Below, piece after piece: positions 45,682-54,785 of a DNA stretch of 64,000 nt. How positions within the stretch are numbered: the stretch's first letter is position 1; every line of letters starts with the position of its first letter. The position numbers were made by a program, and so were the translations under genes. Where the stretch lies: assembly GCA_045598025.1 (NCBI GenBank), contig JAZLLH010000060.1, forward strand, positions 1 through 64,000, read 5' to 3'. The stretch comes from UBA1195 sp045598025. Lineage in GTDB: Bacteria > Bacteroidota > Bacteroidia > Bacteroidales > WCHB1-69. Under the pieces are notes generated by a model that saw only the letters and a program-made list of their open reading frames with translations, searched no databases and was not told the DNA's origin.

Positions 45682-46275
45682 TTAACGATAAATCGCATGA
45701 TTTTGTATGTATTCGTATACCGCAGAGGGTACTTTATCTCCTATGTCCTTCCCCTCACGTATCAGATTCCGGATTTCCGTAGAGGATAAAGGACAGAGCG
45801 GGGCATCCATCCACATCACTTCCGCACGGGGATTCGTTTTCAGTGCTTCCACACCGGAGGCATCAAATCCGAAGCCTTCCCGAGGATACACATAAATGGG
45901 ATGGTACTGCAGTATCTCGTTGTAATTGCGCCAATGATGCAGGTGAGCCAGACTGTCCATGCCCATGACCACGGCATAACGGACAGCGGGATGTCGCTCC
46001 CGCATCACTCTTAAAGTCAAATAAGTATAGGACGGACGGGGCAACTCGTACTCCAACAGCGACAATTGCAGATAATCCACGGTTTCGGTCCAGGCAGATA
46101 CCATGTCTTTGCGGATCTGTTCTTCCAAAAGCAAATCATTGGATTTGAGCGGATTCTGAGGAGAAAGAACCAGATGTATCTGCTGAAAATCATAATGCTC
46201 GTGCAAAAAGGCCACAATGGAGGCATGCCCGTTATGGGGCGGATTGAAAGATCCGAAATACAGAGCTTCTTCCAC
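45682..46275 (-). CDS. nadD: Nicotinate-nucleotide adenylyltransferase (GTG start)
   Basis: The 197-residue protein has the nucleotidyltransferase signature LYFGSFNPPHNGH and the C-terminal LSSTEIRNLIREG (the S-S-T-x-I-R motif), with MGMDSLAHLHHW between. It joins ATP and nicotinate mononucleotide in NAD synthesis. The start is GTG at 46275, 2 bases after the folC stop; no ATG precedes the conserved GSFNPPH motif in frame. Confidence 0.95.
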   Translation of the reverse strand: MEEALYFGSFNPPHNGHASIVAFLHEHYDFQQIHLVLSPQNPLKSNDLLLEEQIRKDMVSAWTETVDYLQLSLLEYELPRPSYTYLTLRVMRERHPAVRYAVVMGMDSLAHLHHWRNYNEILQYHPIYVYPREGFGFDASGVEALKTNPRAEVMWMDAPLCPLSSTEIRNLIREGKDIGDKVPSAVYEYIQNHAIYR

Positions 46276-46277
46276 AC

Positions 46278-47570
46278 CTATACGATTTCAGCCACCACAA
46301 AGGTGCTTCCGCCGACGTACACCACATCCTTGGAACTCGCATCCGCCATGGCGGAACGATAACCGTTTCTGACCGAAGGATACACATTTCCTTTCAGGCC
46401 AAAAGCGGCTGCTCTTTTTCTCAATTCACTGGCTTTCATAGCTCTGGGTATACGAGCATTGACAAAATAGTACACGGCATCCTTGGGGAAAAGCGGCAGT
46501 ATACCGTCTATGTCCTTGTCGGAAACCATTCCGAGCACAATGCGCAACTGCTTGCAGGGCAACTGCGCCAACTGCTCCAACACCATGCGGATACCGGCTT
46601 CGTTATGCCCTGTGTCAGCAATGGCCAAAGGACGCGTATTCAATTGCTGCCAACGGCCTTTCAAACCGGTACGCTCCAGTTTCTGCAAACCGTGCTTGAA
46701 AGTGTAAACCGGCATGTCCCCTTTCGGGTACAAGGTATCATAGGCGGCCATGATGGTGAGCATATTCTTTTTCTGATAATCACCGACGAGATACGTAATC
46801 AGGTGTACCATATAGGGATTACCTCCCTTCAGTATATCGAAAATCATGCAGGGACGGCTCTGTATGGTGGTTTTACGCACATTGTCCATACTGTACAACT
46901 GATCGGCAAACACAATGGGAGCATGCTTTTCCCTGGCAACGGCTTCAAAAACCGGAGCAGTTTCCGGATGGGTTTCGCCTATGATTACAGGCACCCCTTC
47001 TTTGATGATTCCGGCCTTTTCCCTGGCAATTTCAGGCAAACTGTGTCCGAGGAACTGCGTATGGTCAAGACTGATATTGGTGATGACGGAAAGCAGAGGC
47101 TGCAGCACGTTTGTAGAATCCAGACGCCCTCCCATACCGACTTCCACTACGGCTATGTCCACTTTTTTTTCGGCAAAATAACTGAACGCCATGGCCACCG
47201 TCATTTCGAAAAAGGAAGGTTTGAGTCGGTCAAATAAATCTTTGTATTTTTCTACAAAATTTTGTACAAAATACATACTCACCTCTTTACCATTTATTCG
47301 GATGCGTTCCCGAAAACTGCGGAGATGCGGAGATGTGTACAGCCCCACGCGGAAACCGGCTTCCTGCAAGATGGAAGCCATGGCGTGGGAAACGCTTCCC
47401 TTTCCGTTGGTTCCAGCCACATGAATGGCTTTAAAATACTGTTGGGGATTTCCCATGGCATCCAAAAGAGCAATGGTATTGGACAAATCGGGTTTGTAGG
47501 CCGCTGCCCCCACCCTCTGGTACATGGGAAGACTTCCAAACAGGAAATCGATACATTCCTTGTATTTCAT
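46278..47570 (-). CDS. folC: Bifunctional folylpolyglutamate/dihydrofolate synthase
   Basis: The 430-residue Mur-ligase-fold protein has the P-loop HVAGTNGKGSVSHAMASIL (core 52-59), the SPHLRSFRERIRINGKEVS segment, EVGMGGRLDSTNV and ITNISLDHTQFLG. It adds glutamates to folates and may make dihydrofolate. It follows tonB by 20 bases and precedes nadD by 2 bases, a run conserved in Bacteroidetes as far as I know. Confidence 0.95.
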   Translation of the reverse strand: MKYKECIDFLFGSLPMYQRVGAAAYKPDLSNTIALLDAMGNPQQYFKAIHVAGTNGKGSVSHAMASILQEAGFRVGLYTSPHLRSFRERIRINGKEVSMYFVQNFVEKYKDLFDRLKPSFFEMTVAMAFSYFAEKKVDIAVVEVGMGGRLDSTNVLQPLLSVITNISLDHTQFLGHSLPEIAREKAGIIKEGVPVIIGETHPETAPVFEAVAREKHAPIVFADQLYSMDNVRKTTIQSRPCMIFDILKGGNPYMVHLITYLVGDYQKKNMLTIMAAYDTLYPKGDMPVYTFKHGLQKLERTGLKGRWQQLNTRPLAIADTGHNEAGIRMVLEQLAQLPCKQLRIVLGMVSDKDIDGILPLFPKDAVYYFVNARIPRAMKASELRKRAAAFGLKGNVYPSVRNGYRSAMADASSKDVVYVGGSTFVVAEIV

Positions 47571-47590
47571 ACAGCTTTTACTTCTAAATT

Positions 47591-48370
47591 TTAAATCTTT
47601 TTAAAACGGTAGCTAATCGTACCTTTTTCTTCTGTCAGTGCGTCATTCTTGGCTTTGAATTTCGATTGTTTGGCGGCCTGTTCGCATTTTTTCCACAAAG
47701 CCACATCAGAGATAGTCGTACCTTTGACGCCGGCCTTGGCATACACTACATTGCCGTCCTTGTCGGCCCGGAATTCCACCACAATTATGCCATTCATATT
47801 GTCGGGAGCCTCGGGATAGGCCTTGTGCACCACCGGGCGGCCGTCCAGCCAGAAATCTCCTGCTCCGCTGCCCGTGCCGGCTCCACTGCCGCCACCACTT
47901 CCGCTGCCGCTGCCCGGACCCATACCACTGCCCGTACCCGTACCCGTACCATTGCCTGTACTTCCGCCCGGTTTCTTTTTGAAAAGGGCGGCCTGGTTCA
48001 CGACCGGTTCTGCCGGTGCTTCCTGCACCTTGGTGGCCGTAGGCGTGGCCTTGGCTTGTGCAGGAACCACTTTGGCCGTTGTTTCTACCTTTTGGGTAGA
48101 TACCTTGGCCGACTCTGCCGGCTTTGCTGCCGGCTGCGGCTCCGTTGGACGGGGATTCGGCGTAACGGAGGATGCAGAGCCTCCACCGCCACCACCGCTC
48201 ATATCCAATTCAATGCCATACTCCGGAGGAGGAGGCAACTGAAACTTCAAACCGGCTGTCAAAAAGAAAACGAACAACAATACATACAGCACGGCAACGA
48301 CTGTGACGGCCAGGTATTGGTTCCGTTTTGGAGCAGGTTCTTCGTTGTATTCTTTATAATAGGATGACAT
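47591..48370 (-). CDS. tonB: Energy-transducing TonB protein with a Gly/Ser-rich linker
   Basis: The 259-residue protein from the ATG at 48370 (MSSYYKEYNEEPAPK) has one N-terminal membrane helix (about 20-42), a spacer and a C-terminal TonB domain (about 185-259, NMNGIIVVEFRADKDGNVVYAKAG) that contacts TonB boxes of receptors. Unlike classical Pro-rich TonB spacers, it has an Ala/Pro/Lys stretch and then a Gly/Ser/Thr run of about 30 residues (about 145-175) encoded by near-repeats in the DNA. With ExbB and ExbD it forms the motor. A start at 48463 would overlap exbD and was not used. Confidence 0.9.
   Translation of the reverse strand: MSSYYKEYNEEPAPKRNQYLAVTVVAVLYVLLFVFFLTAGLKFQLPPPPEYGIELDMSGGGGGGSASSVTPNPRPTEPQPAAKPAESAKVSTQKVETTAKVVPAQAKATPTATKVQEAPAEPVVNQAALFKKKPGGSTGNGTGTGTGSGMGPGSGSGSGGGSGAGTGSGAGDFWLDGRPVVHKAYPEAPDNMNGIIVVEFRADKDGNVVYAKAGVKGTTISDVALWKKCEQAAKQSKFKAKNDALTEEKGTISYRFKKI
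47920..47962. repeat. Short GGTACG-type tandem repeat in the tonB linker
   Basis: On the plus strand CCCGTA and close variants repeat several times (CACTGCCCGTACCCGTACCCGTACC), coding the Gly-Thr pairs of the TonB spacer. Length variation by slippage would change the linker by two residues per unit without frameshift. Confidence 0.7.
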
Positions 48371-48380
48371 GGCATTCGGA

Positions 48381-48812
48381 TTATTGCTTGGCGGTCGTTG
48401 CCAGAATGGCTTTGCACTTTTTACCGTATACATCGTTGGCCTTGTTGACCGCATCGATGACATAGACGATGTTTTGGACGGGAACGCTTTTGTCTGCGCG
48501 AATCACCACGGTAGCATCTTCATCCAGCGTGGCCAGATGTTCTACCACAGCCGATTCCAACAGACTTTCCTCCACAGCCATCAGGTCCTTGTCTTCCTTG
48601 ATGGCGTATTCCAGATTCTCGTCGATATACACTTCGAAATTCTGTTTGGCCATCGTTTTGCTATTGCTTTGCGGCAACAGCAGTTTGATGGCATTCGGAC
48701 TGACGAAGGTGGATGTGATCATAAAGAAAATCAGCAACAGAAATACCAAGTCAGCCTGCGTGGAAAGATTGAATTCCACCCTTGATTGGGGTCTTGCTTT
48801 GATAATGGACAT
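48381..48812 (-). CDS. exbD: Biopolymer transport protein ExbD/TolR family
   Basis: The 143-residue protein has the single N-terminal membrane helix with the essential acidic residue Asp21 in STQADLVFLLLIFFMI, and a periplasmic domain ending VNKANDVYGKKCKA. It forms the proton-channel subunit with ExbB. It is 12 bases from exbB and 10 from tonB. Confidence 0.95.
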   Translation of the reverse strand: MSIIKARPQSRVEFNLSTQADLVFLLLIFFMITSTFVSPNAIKLLLPQSNSKTMAKQNFEVYIDENLEYAIKEDKDLMAVEESLLESAVVEHLATLDEDATVVIRADKSVPVQNIVYVIDAVNKANDVYGKKCKAILATTAKQ

Positions 48813-48824
48813 GGCCTCGTTGTT

Positions 48825-49523
48825 TTAGTTTGCCGGTTCATGCAGGAAATCCATGAATTCCATGGCGCGGGCTTCCAACATCACCACCACTTTGTCTATA
48901 CGGTTGATCAGAATGTTATGACAGATATAGCCGATAATGCCGACCACCAGTCCACTGGCTGTCGTAATCAAAGCAGTATATATACCGCCGGCCAAATCAC
49001 CGATCTGCAGATTGTTGCCACTGTGGGCCATGTCGAAGAAAGCGACAATCATACCCGTCACCGTACCGAGGAATCCCAGCATCGGAGCCACAGAGGCCAG
49101 AGCAGCCACCACGCCGACACCTTTTTCCAGACGGGCCACTTCCAATTGTCCCACATTGCTGATGGCTTCATTGATATCCGGCAGCGGCCGTCCCAGACGG
49201 GAAAGTCCTTTGTCAACCATGCGGGCGAGGGGCGTATGGGTGCTGCGGCACAAGCCCAAAGCAGAATCCAGGCGATCATGATGCATGAAATCGCGAATAT
49301 TGTTCATGAAATTGGTATCGTCCTTGGACGCCTCCCTCAGAGCGAGAAACCGCTCCACGAAAATATACACTATGATACCGAGGGAAATCAAAAGCAAAAG
49401 CGTAATCCACACTGTGCCCGGACTGAATAACAGATCCAGAATTCTCAACTTCTCTTCATGGGGAACCATGTTGTCTGCCGATTGTTCGGCCACTTGTAAT
49501 AAAATCATTGACAACGTACTCAT
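48825..49523 (-). CDS. exbB: Biopolymer transport protein ExbB/TolQ family
   Basis: The 232-residue protein has three membrane helices (about 36-56, 135-155, 180-200) and the MotA/TolQ/ExbB signature APMLGFLGTVTGMIVAFFDMAHSG in the second. It is the stator partner of ExbD. The gene heads the exbB-exbD-tonB-folC-nadD-glnS run. Confidence 0.95.
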   Translation of the reverse strand: MSTLSMILLQVAEQSADNMVPHEEKLRILDLLFSPGTVWITLLLLISLGIIVYIFVERFLALREASKDDTNFMNNIRDFMHHDRLDSALGLCRSTHTPLARMVDKGLSRLGRPLPDINEAISNVGQLEVARLEKGVGVVAALASVAPMLGFLGTVTGMIVAFFDMAHSGNNLQIGDLAGGIYTALITTASGLVVGIIGYICHNILINRIDKVVVMLEARAMEFMDFLHEPAN

Positions 49524-49540
49524 TTTAACAGTTATTTTTT

Positions 49541-49549
49541 GCGAAAATA
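49541..49549 (-). promoter_or_regulatory. Possible -7 promoter element for exbB
   Basis: TATTTTCGC on the minus strand differs by one base from the TAnnTTTG consensus and lies 18 bases before the exbB start. Confidence 0.4.
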
Positions 49550-49625
49550 CAACACTTTCGCATCAGAACGCAGAAAAAACGACGTTTTTTTTACACAAGC
49601 CATTGTGAATAGTCAAGCGGTCAAA

Positions 49626-50432
49626 TCAGTCCATAGGATAGAGACCGGAAATGCGCTTGATCCAGAATATTACGCATGGAGGCAGCACAGGAGCCAGCCA
49701 ACGGCAGAAAGCGTTTCCGAAACCGGGAATTTTTTGGAAACGTCCCCTGAACATGGCACGCACAGCCACTTTGGCTATGTGTTCCGGGCTGCACATCACG
49801 CCCAATCGCCTTGCCAGTTTGCGATAGCCATCCGACAAATGGTAGAGATTGGTGTCCACCGCACCGGGACAAACGATGCTCACATTGACACCGTAGTCCT
49901 TCACTTCATACCTCAAAGCGCGTGCAAACTCATGCAGATAACGCTTGGATGCAGCATAGACGGCAATGCCCGGATAAGGGAACCAGGCCGCCAGAGAATC
50001 AGTAATCAGAATATTTCCCCTCCGCTTCCGGCACATATCGGCGGCAAAATAATGACAAAGCTGCGTAGGTGTCTCTACCTGAAGGCGGAGCAGCACTCGC
50101 ATTTTTTCCGGAGAGGCATTTTTCACTTCTTCAAAAAAGAAAATGCCGGCGTTGCTGACCAGCACATCAACCTCCAGATGCTGCTGTCTGCAATATCCGT
50201 AGAGGTCGGCCGCAGCCGTCTCCAGGGAAAGATCAGTCGTCAGAGTGCGGATTTTCACTTCAGGAAACTCTTTCTGCACAGAAGCAGCCGCCTGAAGGTT
50301 TTTCTCCTCCTCGTTGCTCACCATCAGCACGGAATATCCACGGCTGGCAAACTGCCGGACATACTGCAGACCGATGCCTGAACATCCGCCCGTTACCAGA
50401 GCGTAAGTTCCTTTCACACTGTATTTTTTCAT
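49626..50432 (-). CDS. Short-chain dehydrogenase/reductase
   Basis: The 268-residue protein has the SDR NAD(P)-binding motif TGGCSGIGLQYV, the VSNAG motif, a serine in ITDSLAAW, and YAASKRYL (YxxxK), so the catalytic set is present. A hydrophobic C-terminal segment (about 235-255) is similar to that of SDRs acting on lipids. Substrate is unknown. It overlaps the upstream flavin oxidoreductase gene by 4 bases, so the two form an operon. Confidence 0.9.
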   Translation of the reverse strand: MKKYSVKGTYALVTGGCSGIGLQYVRQFASRGYSVLMVSNEEEKNLQAAASVQKEFPEVKIRTLTTDLSLETAAADLYGYCRQQHLEVDVLVSNAGIFFFEEVKNASPEKMRVLLRLQVETPTQLCHYFAADMCRKRRGNILITDSLAAWFPYPGIAVYAASKRYLHEFARALRYEVKDYGVNVSIVCPGAVDTNLYHLSDGYRKLARRLGVMCSPEHIAKVAVRAMFRGRFQKIPGFGNAFCRWLAPVLPPCVIFWIKRISGLYPMD

Positions 50433-51673
50433 ATTTTCCCCTGCATTCCCAATCGTTCGGCACGCTCCACTTCCCGCTGCAGTTTTTTCGGGAGCGGTTC
50501 ACTCACACACTGATGACACTTCATTTCCAAAGTGTACATGCGGGCAATGCAGTAGTTGGAATGCCGGCATTGGCAACGCTCCTCCCCTTCTTTCAGGTGA
50601 TTGATAAAGGAAGGATCATGTATCAGACAGCGCGCCATCTGCACCCCTTCGAAACCGGCATGCAACACTTCTTCTATTTTTTCACGGGATACCAGACCGC
50701 CCACATAAATCAGGGGCATGTGCAGAGCGGCTCTGAATTTTTTGGCATCTTCCAGGAAATAGGCTTCCCGGAAAGGAACGGTCGGTATCATCCAACGTCC
50801 GGCCACCGCCAAACCGGCTTTCAGCCACCAGAACTTGCGGAAATCCATGTAATGAGCCAGGGTTTTGAGTGGCATGGCACCACGCATGACGTGCATGGGA
50901 GCCTTGCTCACAAAACCGGCAGACAGTACCAGGGCATGAACACCCAGACGCTCCAGTTCCTTGGCTACCTCTATGCAGTCATCCAATTGCATGCCTTTTT
51001 TGAATCCGTCAAACATATTGGTTTTGACCACAACGGCCATGTCATTGCCGGCCATTTTCATCACCTCCGTTATCACGTCCCTCATGAAACGCATGCGATG
51101 ATCCAGACTGCCACCGTAAGCATCGCAACGATGATTGGTGTAGGGTGACAGAAATTGGGAAATCAGATAGCCGTGACCCGCATGGATTTCCACGCAGTCG
51201 AAACCGGCCTGTCTTGCCAGGCAAACGGCCTTGCCGAAGTCCTTGACCAATGATTCGATTTCACTGATTTTCAATGCTCTGACAAAGGTCGGAGAATACA
51301 GATTGAAACCGGAGGATGCTCCCACAGGCATTTGTCCGCAGGTGGAGCGGTGTGTCATATTTCCACAATGCCCGAGTTGTATGGACGCCTTGGCTCCTTC
51401 GGCATGAATGGCATCCGTAAGACGTTTCAGTTCCGGCACGATTTCTTCCCGCATCCACAACTGTCCGTCAAAAGAAAGACCGCTGCGGTTGACAGCAGCA
51501 TAGGCAACGGTCGTCATACCGATGCCGCCCTTGGCCACACTGAGGTGGTAGTCGAACAAGTCCTGTGACGGTCTGTTGCCGTAACACATATTCTCAAATG
51601 CAGCCGAACGTATACTGCGGTTGCGCAAGGTGATGGGTCCCAACTGAAGGGGCGTGAACAGTAATGATTCCAT
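50429..51673 (-). CDS. NADH:flavin oxidoreductase (old yellow enzyme family)
   Basis: The 414-residue protein is a TIM-barrel FMN enzyme of the OYE family: LFTPLQLGPITLRNRSIRSA, QLGHCG, DCVEIHAGHGYLISQFLSP (H.A.GYL), FVSKAP and IYVGGLVS. The C-terminal part has a cluster of cysteines (RCQCRHSNYCIAR and MKCHQC), which may bind a 4Fe-4S centre as in the longer bacterial OYE relatives, although it lacks their NAD-binding C-terminal domain. Members reduce activated C=C bonds or other substrates; substrate unknown. Overlaps the SDR gene by 4 bases. Confidence 0.88.
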   Translation of the reverse strand: MESLLFTPLQLGPITLRNRSIRSAAFENMCYGNRPSQDLFDYHLSVAKGGIGMTTVAYAAVNRSGLSFDGQLWMREEIVPELKRLTDAIHAEGAKASIQLGHCGNMTHRSTCGQMPVGASSGFNLYSPTFVRALKISEIESLVKDFGKAVCLARQAGFDCVEIHAGHGYLISQFLSPYTNHRCDAYGGSLDHRMRFMRDVITEVMKMAGNDMAVVVKTNMFDGFKKGMQLDDCIEVAKELERLGVHALVLSAGFVSKAPMHVMRGAMPLKTLAHYMDFRKFWWLKAGLAVAGRWMIPTVPFREAYFLEDAKKFRAALHMPLIYVGGLVSREKIEEVLHAGFEGVQMARCLIHDPSFINHLKEGEERCQCRHSNYCIARMYTLEMKCHQCVSEPLPKKLQREVERAERLGMQGKI

Positions 51674-51714
51674 GCTTTGTTACATTATGCGGGCGACGGA
51701 CGCCCTATGACAAA

Positions 51715-51745
51715 CCGTCCTCCGGGAATGGCTCTCGGAGGACGG
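51715..51745. terminator. Hairpin after the phosphofructokinase gene
   Basis: A 10-base-pair stem (CCGTCCTCCG / CGGAGGACGG) with an 11-base loop lies 8 bases after the stop at 51753. The T-tract is strong on the plus side (TTTTTTTT) and weak on the minus side, so termination of the minus-strand transcript may be incomplete and feed into the flavin oxidoreductase gene. Confidence 0.7.
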
Positions 51746-51752
51746 ATTTTTT

Positions 51753-52985
51753 TTATTTTTCAGGATATACTTTGGGAAATTCGCATCCGAAAGTGGGAAG
51801 GTAGGGTTTTCCCAGTATGTTTTGCAGAAAATCCGTATATGCATCCGTGAAGGTGAATGTCTTTTCATCGTAGTAGATGCTCTGCAGCGGCTGATTGCCG
51901 ATGGCACCCATGTCGATGGTGGACATATTGTATTCCTCCAGATATTCCGGAGTAACGATACGGTTCAGCACCGGCATTTTGCCATATTCTTCTCTCATAA
52001 GCAGATCCATGGCTTTGTCGGCCAGAGCCGAAGTAAAACGGCGATCGTAATCGGAGCAGGCTCCGGAACGGGGATAATATCCGGACACCTGGGAACGGGC
52101 CTCGATTCCGAGGCGTTTGCTGATTTCGGAAGCCACCACTCCGCTGACACCGCCGAAACGTTTGTGACCGTATTCATCGGTTTCGGAGCTGGCGTACACC
52201 ATGCTCAATTCCTTGGTTTCATCGTTCCACCAGCGCACACCTTCGGAAACGGCTATCATCAGGTTCTTCTTTTCTGCATAGCGTTTTTTCACCTCTTCGA
52301 AAAAGCGTTCCTTGCGTTCGGCTGTCATCTCCACTTCAGGAACCAGGGCCATTTCGGCACCGCCGAAAATAGCGGAACCCGTCAGCCACCCGGCATCACG
52401 TCCCATGACTTCCACCACCATGATGCGCTGATGGGATTCATTGGTAGAACGCAGATGACGCACCATATTGCTGATACAGAGGGCTCCGGAAGGAAAACCC
52501 GGACAGAGCACAGCCTCTATGTCCTGATTGCCGTAACGGTGCATGGTATGCGTACGCAGGTCATTGTCGATTGTTTTAGGGAAACCGATAACCGGGATGC
52601 CTTCCCGTTCATAGAGACGTTTAGCAGCTCCGTTGGTATCATCACCGCCGATGGTTACCAACACATCAATATGATAGCGTTTCAGATTCTCCATAATCTG
52701 AGGAACTCTGTCCTCCGGATTCTTTTTGGTAGGAAAAGGATTGGTACGGCTGGAATTCAATGCGGTTCCGCCATAGGCTCCATTGTAGGGGACATTGGTC
52801 AGGTCCACCACATCGCCTTCACCCAACAGGCCTTTCCAGCCCTTGTGGATGCCATACACCTTGTAACCCAGCAGAAGTGCTCTTCTGCGTACATTTTCAA
52901 TACTGGAATTGATTGCCGGAGTATCTCCTCCGCCGGACAGAATGGCCAGCGTTTTTCCTTTAAAAATTTTGTCGGTTTTCTGCAT
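51753..52985 (-). CDS. pfkA: 6-phosphofructokinase, probably pyrophosphate-dependent
   Basis: The 410-residue protein from the ATG at 52985 (MQKTDKIFKGKT) has phosphofructokinase motifs. The two residues that separate ATP and PPi enzymes are Asp116 in IGGDDTNG (Gly in ATP enzymes) and Lys137 in PKTIDND (Gly in ATP enzymes), so the protein has the PPi-type set and probably uses pyrophosphate to phosphorylate fructose 6-phosphate reversibly. The MGRDAGWL motif of the substrate site is intact. A longer frame from 53039 overlaps the promoter region and was not used. Confidence 0.93.
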   Translation of the reverse strand: MQKTDKIFKGKTLAILSGGGDTPAINSSIENVRRRALLLGYKVYGIHKGWKGLLGEGDVVDLTNVPYNGAYGGTALNSSRTNPFPTKKNPEDRVPQIMENLKRYHIDVLVTIGGDDTNGAAKRLYEREGIPVIGFPKTIDNDLRTHTMHRYGNQDIEAVLCPGFPSGALCISNMVRHLRSTNESHQRIMVVEVMGRDAGWLTGSAIFGGAEMALVPEVEMTAERKERFFEEVKKRYAEKKNLMIAVSEGVRWWNDETKELSMVYASSETDEYGHKRFGGVSGVVASEISKRLGIEARSQVSGYYPRSGACSDYDRRFTSALADKAMDLLMREEYGKMPVLNRIVTPEYLEEYNMSTIDMGAIGNQPLQSIYYDEKTFTFTDAYTDFLQNILGKPYLPTFGCEFPKVYPEK

Positions 52986-53008
52986 GATTGAAATATTACA
53001 ATTGAAAT

Positions 53009-53017
53009 GCAAAGGTA
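53009..53017 (-). promoter_or_regulatory. -7 promoter element for the phosphofructokinase gene
   Basis: TACCTTTGC on the minus strand, 24 bases before the start at 52985. Confidence 0.65.
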
Positions 53018-53060
53018 GTCTTTTTTTGGGTACACCCACCTTGCTGACGCAAAAAAATCT

Positions 53061-53999
53061 TTAGGATAAAGCCTGGTTGACCACAGAAGCATCCTGCAGA
53101 ATCTGGTTGTATTCCTCCGGAGTGAGGTCGCCGTAAAAGAAATGGACGGGATTGACCCGCTGCCCGTTTTTGATGACTTCATAGTGCAGATGGGTGCCGG
53201 AAGCCAGACCGCTGCTGCCCATATATCCTATGACTTCTCCCCTTTTCACCTTTTTGCCCGGACTGACAGCGGTTTTCAACAGATGGGCATAGACGGTCTT
53301 GTACCCGTTTCCGTGGTTGATGACGACCGTATTTCCATAACCGGAACCGGGATTTTCGCTGCTGACCACGCCGTCGGCAGTGGCATAGATGGCCTGCCCA
53401 CGCTTGCCGACCAGATCAATGCCGGTATGACTGCGTAAAATCTTGTATATGGGATGATAACGCATTCCAAAACCGGATATCACCTTGGGATTGCGAACCG
53501 GCGAAATGGCTGGGATACAAGCCATATGGGTCTCTTTGTTTTTCACCATTTTCCATATTTCCTCATAGGAAAGCAGTTGCTTCTGGGTGCGGGCAGTCAG
53601 TATGTCCACTTTTCGGGAAAGATGTTGCAGAGACTCCGAATTCACTTTTCCTGAAAAAGAAGAGGACTCGTTTTCCACCCACTGGTCACGGTCTCCTACC
53701 GGCTCTGCGTCCAGAATGGCCCGATACATATTGTCGTCCTTTTCCTCCATGTCCTTGAGCACATGAGACAAAGTATTCACCCTGCGGTCCAGGTTGCGGA
53801 CCTGCAGTTCGGTTTCCTCCAATTCCCGTTTGAGCTGCTTTTCCTTGGGAGAAGTGAAAAAATTCGTATAAACCAACAGACATACGACAGCGAAAGCCAC
53901 GGCAGTCGCCAGATGCGCCAGAATCTTTTTCAGCCAGTGAGTGGCTGAAACTTCCTCCACCTCGAAAGAAAGCGATTTGTGGTTGAATTTATACTTCAT
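53061..53999 (-). CDS. M23 family metallopeptidase with coiled coil and membrane anchor
   Basis: The 312-residue protein has one N-terminal membrane helix (about 27-47), a coiled-coil segment (about 52-90), and a LytM/M23 domain (about 160-290) with the zinc ligands in RSHTGIDLVG (H..D), TVYAHL and GTHLHYEV (HxH), all present. It probably cuts or binds peptidoglycan cross-links in the periplasm, perhaps as part of cell division or growth. The start at 53999 is near the divergent nitroreductase gene; no clear -7 box is seen for it. Confidence 0.92.
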   Translation of the reverse strand: MKYKFNHKSLSFEVEEVSATHWLKKILAHLATAVAFAVVCLLVYTNFFTSPKEKQLKRELEETELQVRNLDRRVNTLSHVLKDMEEKDDNMYRAILDAEPVGDRDQWVENESSSFSGKVNSESLQHLSRKVDILTARTQKQLLSYEEIWKMVKNKETHMACIPAISPVRNPKVISGFGMRYHPIYKILRSHTGIDLVGKRGQAIYATADGVVSSENPGSGYGNTVVINHGNGYKTVYAHLLKTAVSPGKKVKRGEVIGYMGSSGLASGTHLHYEVIKNGQRVNPVHFFYGDLTPEEYNQILQDASVVNQALS

Positions 54000-54093
54000 A
54001 TGAGAAATGTAACGGAAGGCTTGGATTTTTATTTTACAGACAAACTCAAAAAAAATTTACGGAACAATCGGACAAAGTAACGGATTTTTTTTC

Positions 54094-54102
54094 TACTTTT
54101 GC
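54094..54102 (+). promoter_or_regulatory. -7 promoter element for the nitroreductase-DUF4954 operon
   Basis: TACTTTTGC, 52 bases before the ATG at 54155. Confidence 0.65.
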
Positions 54103-54154
54103 GTTTCAGGAACAATTAGTGTCAAGACATAATCACATACAAATACCAATCCAA

Positions 54155-54778
54155 ATGAAAAGAATTTCAATCCTACTGACCATTATTTTAATTACAAGCA
54201 ATATCACTATGGCACAAAAAACAATCAAACTTCCCCCTGTGGACAAGGCCATGCCCGTAACACTGATGCAGGCGTTGGATCAACGGCATACCGGACGGGA
54301 TTACAAAGATCAGGAAATATCCATTGAACATCTGTCCAACCTTCTCTGGTGCGCCAACGGAGTCAACCGGGAGGATGGCAAACGGACCGCACCTTCCGCA
54401 CGCAACTGTCAGGAAATCGACATTTACGTAGTCCTTCCGCAAGGCATATACCTGTACCAGCCCGATGAACATCTGCTGCAACTGAAAGCAGAGGGCGACC
54501 ACCGTGCCGAGATAGGCATGCAGAATTTCACCCACACAGCGCCTCTGCTGCTGGTATATGTGGCCAATTATGACAAGATGGCCGACATGGACGAAAATGC
54601 CAGAAACCTGTACGGAGCCACCGACTGCGGCAATGTCAGCCAGAACGTATACCTGTATTGTGCTTCCGCCGGCCTGGAAACCGTCGCGCTGGGCTCCATT
54701 TACCGGGACAAGTGCAAAAAACTGCTTCACTTTAACGGAAAAGCCATTTTAGGACAAGCCATAGGCTTCAAAAAATAG
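54155..54778 (+). CDS. Exported nitroreductase-family protein (SagB/ThcOx-like)
   Basis: The 207-residue protein from the ATG at 54155 begins with a signal peptide (MKRISILLTIILITSNITMA). The nitroreductase fold follows: LMQALDQRHTGRDYKDQEISIEHLSNLLWCANGVNRE, APSARNCQEIDIYVVL and the C-terminal NVSQNVYLYCASAGLETVALG, which matches FMN-binding nitroreductases of the SagB type. Most nitroreductases are cytoplasmic, so an exported copy is unusual. It precedes the DUF4954 gene by 7 bases. Confidence 0.88.
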   Translation: MKRISILLTIILITSNITMAQKTIKLPPVDKAMPVTLMQALDQRHTGRDYKDQEISIEHLSNLLWCANGVNREDGKRTAPSARNCQEIDIYVVLPQGIYLYQPDEHLLQLKAEGDHRAEIGMQNFTHTAPLLLVYVANYDKMADMDENARNLYGATDCGNVSQNVYLYCASAGLETVALGSIYRDKCKKLLHFNGKAILGQAIGFKK

Positions 54779-54785
54779 TCACACC

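Noticed and set aside
51680..51907. 75-codon minus-strand frame over the phosphofructokinase end
   Set aside because: It overlaps the real gene out of frame and the terminator hairpin.
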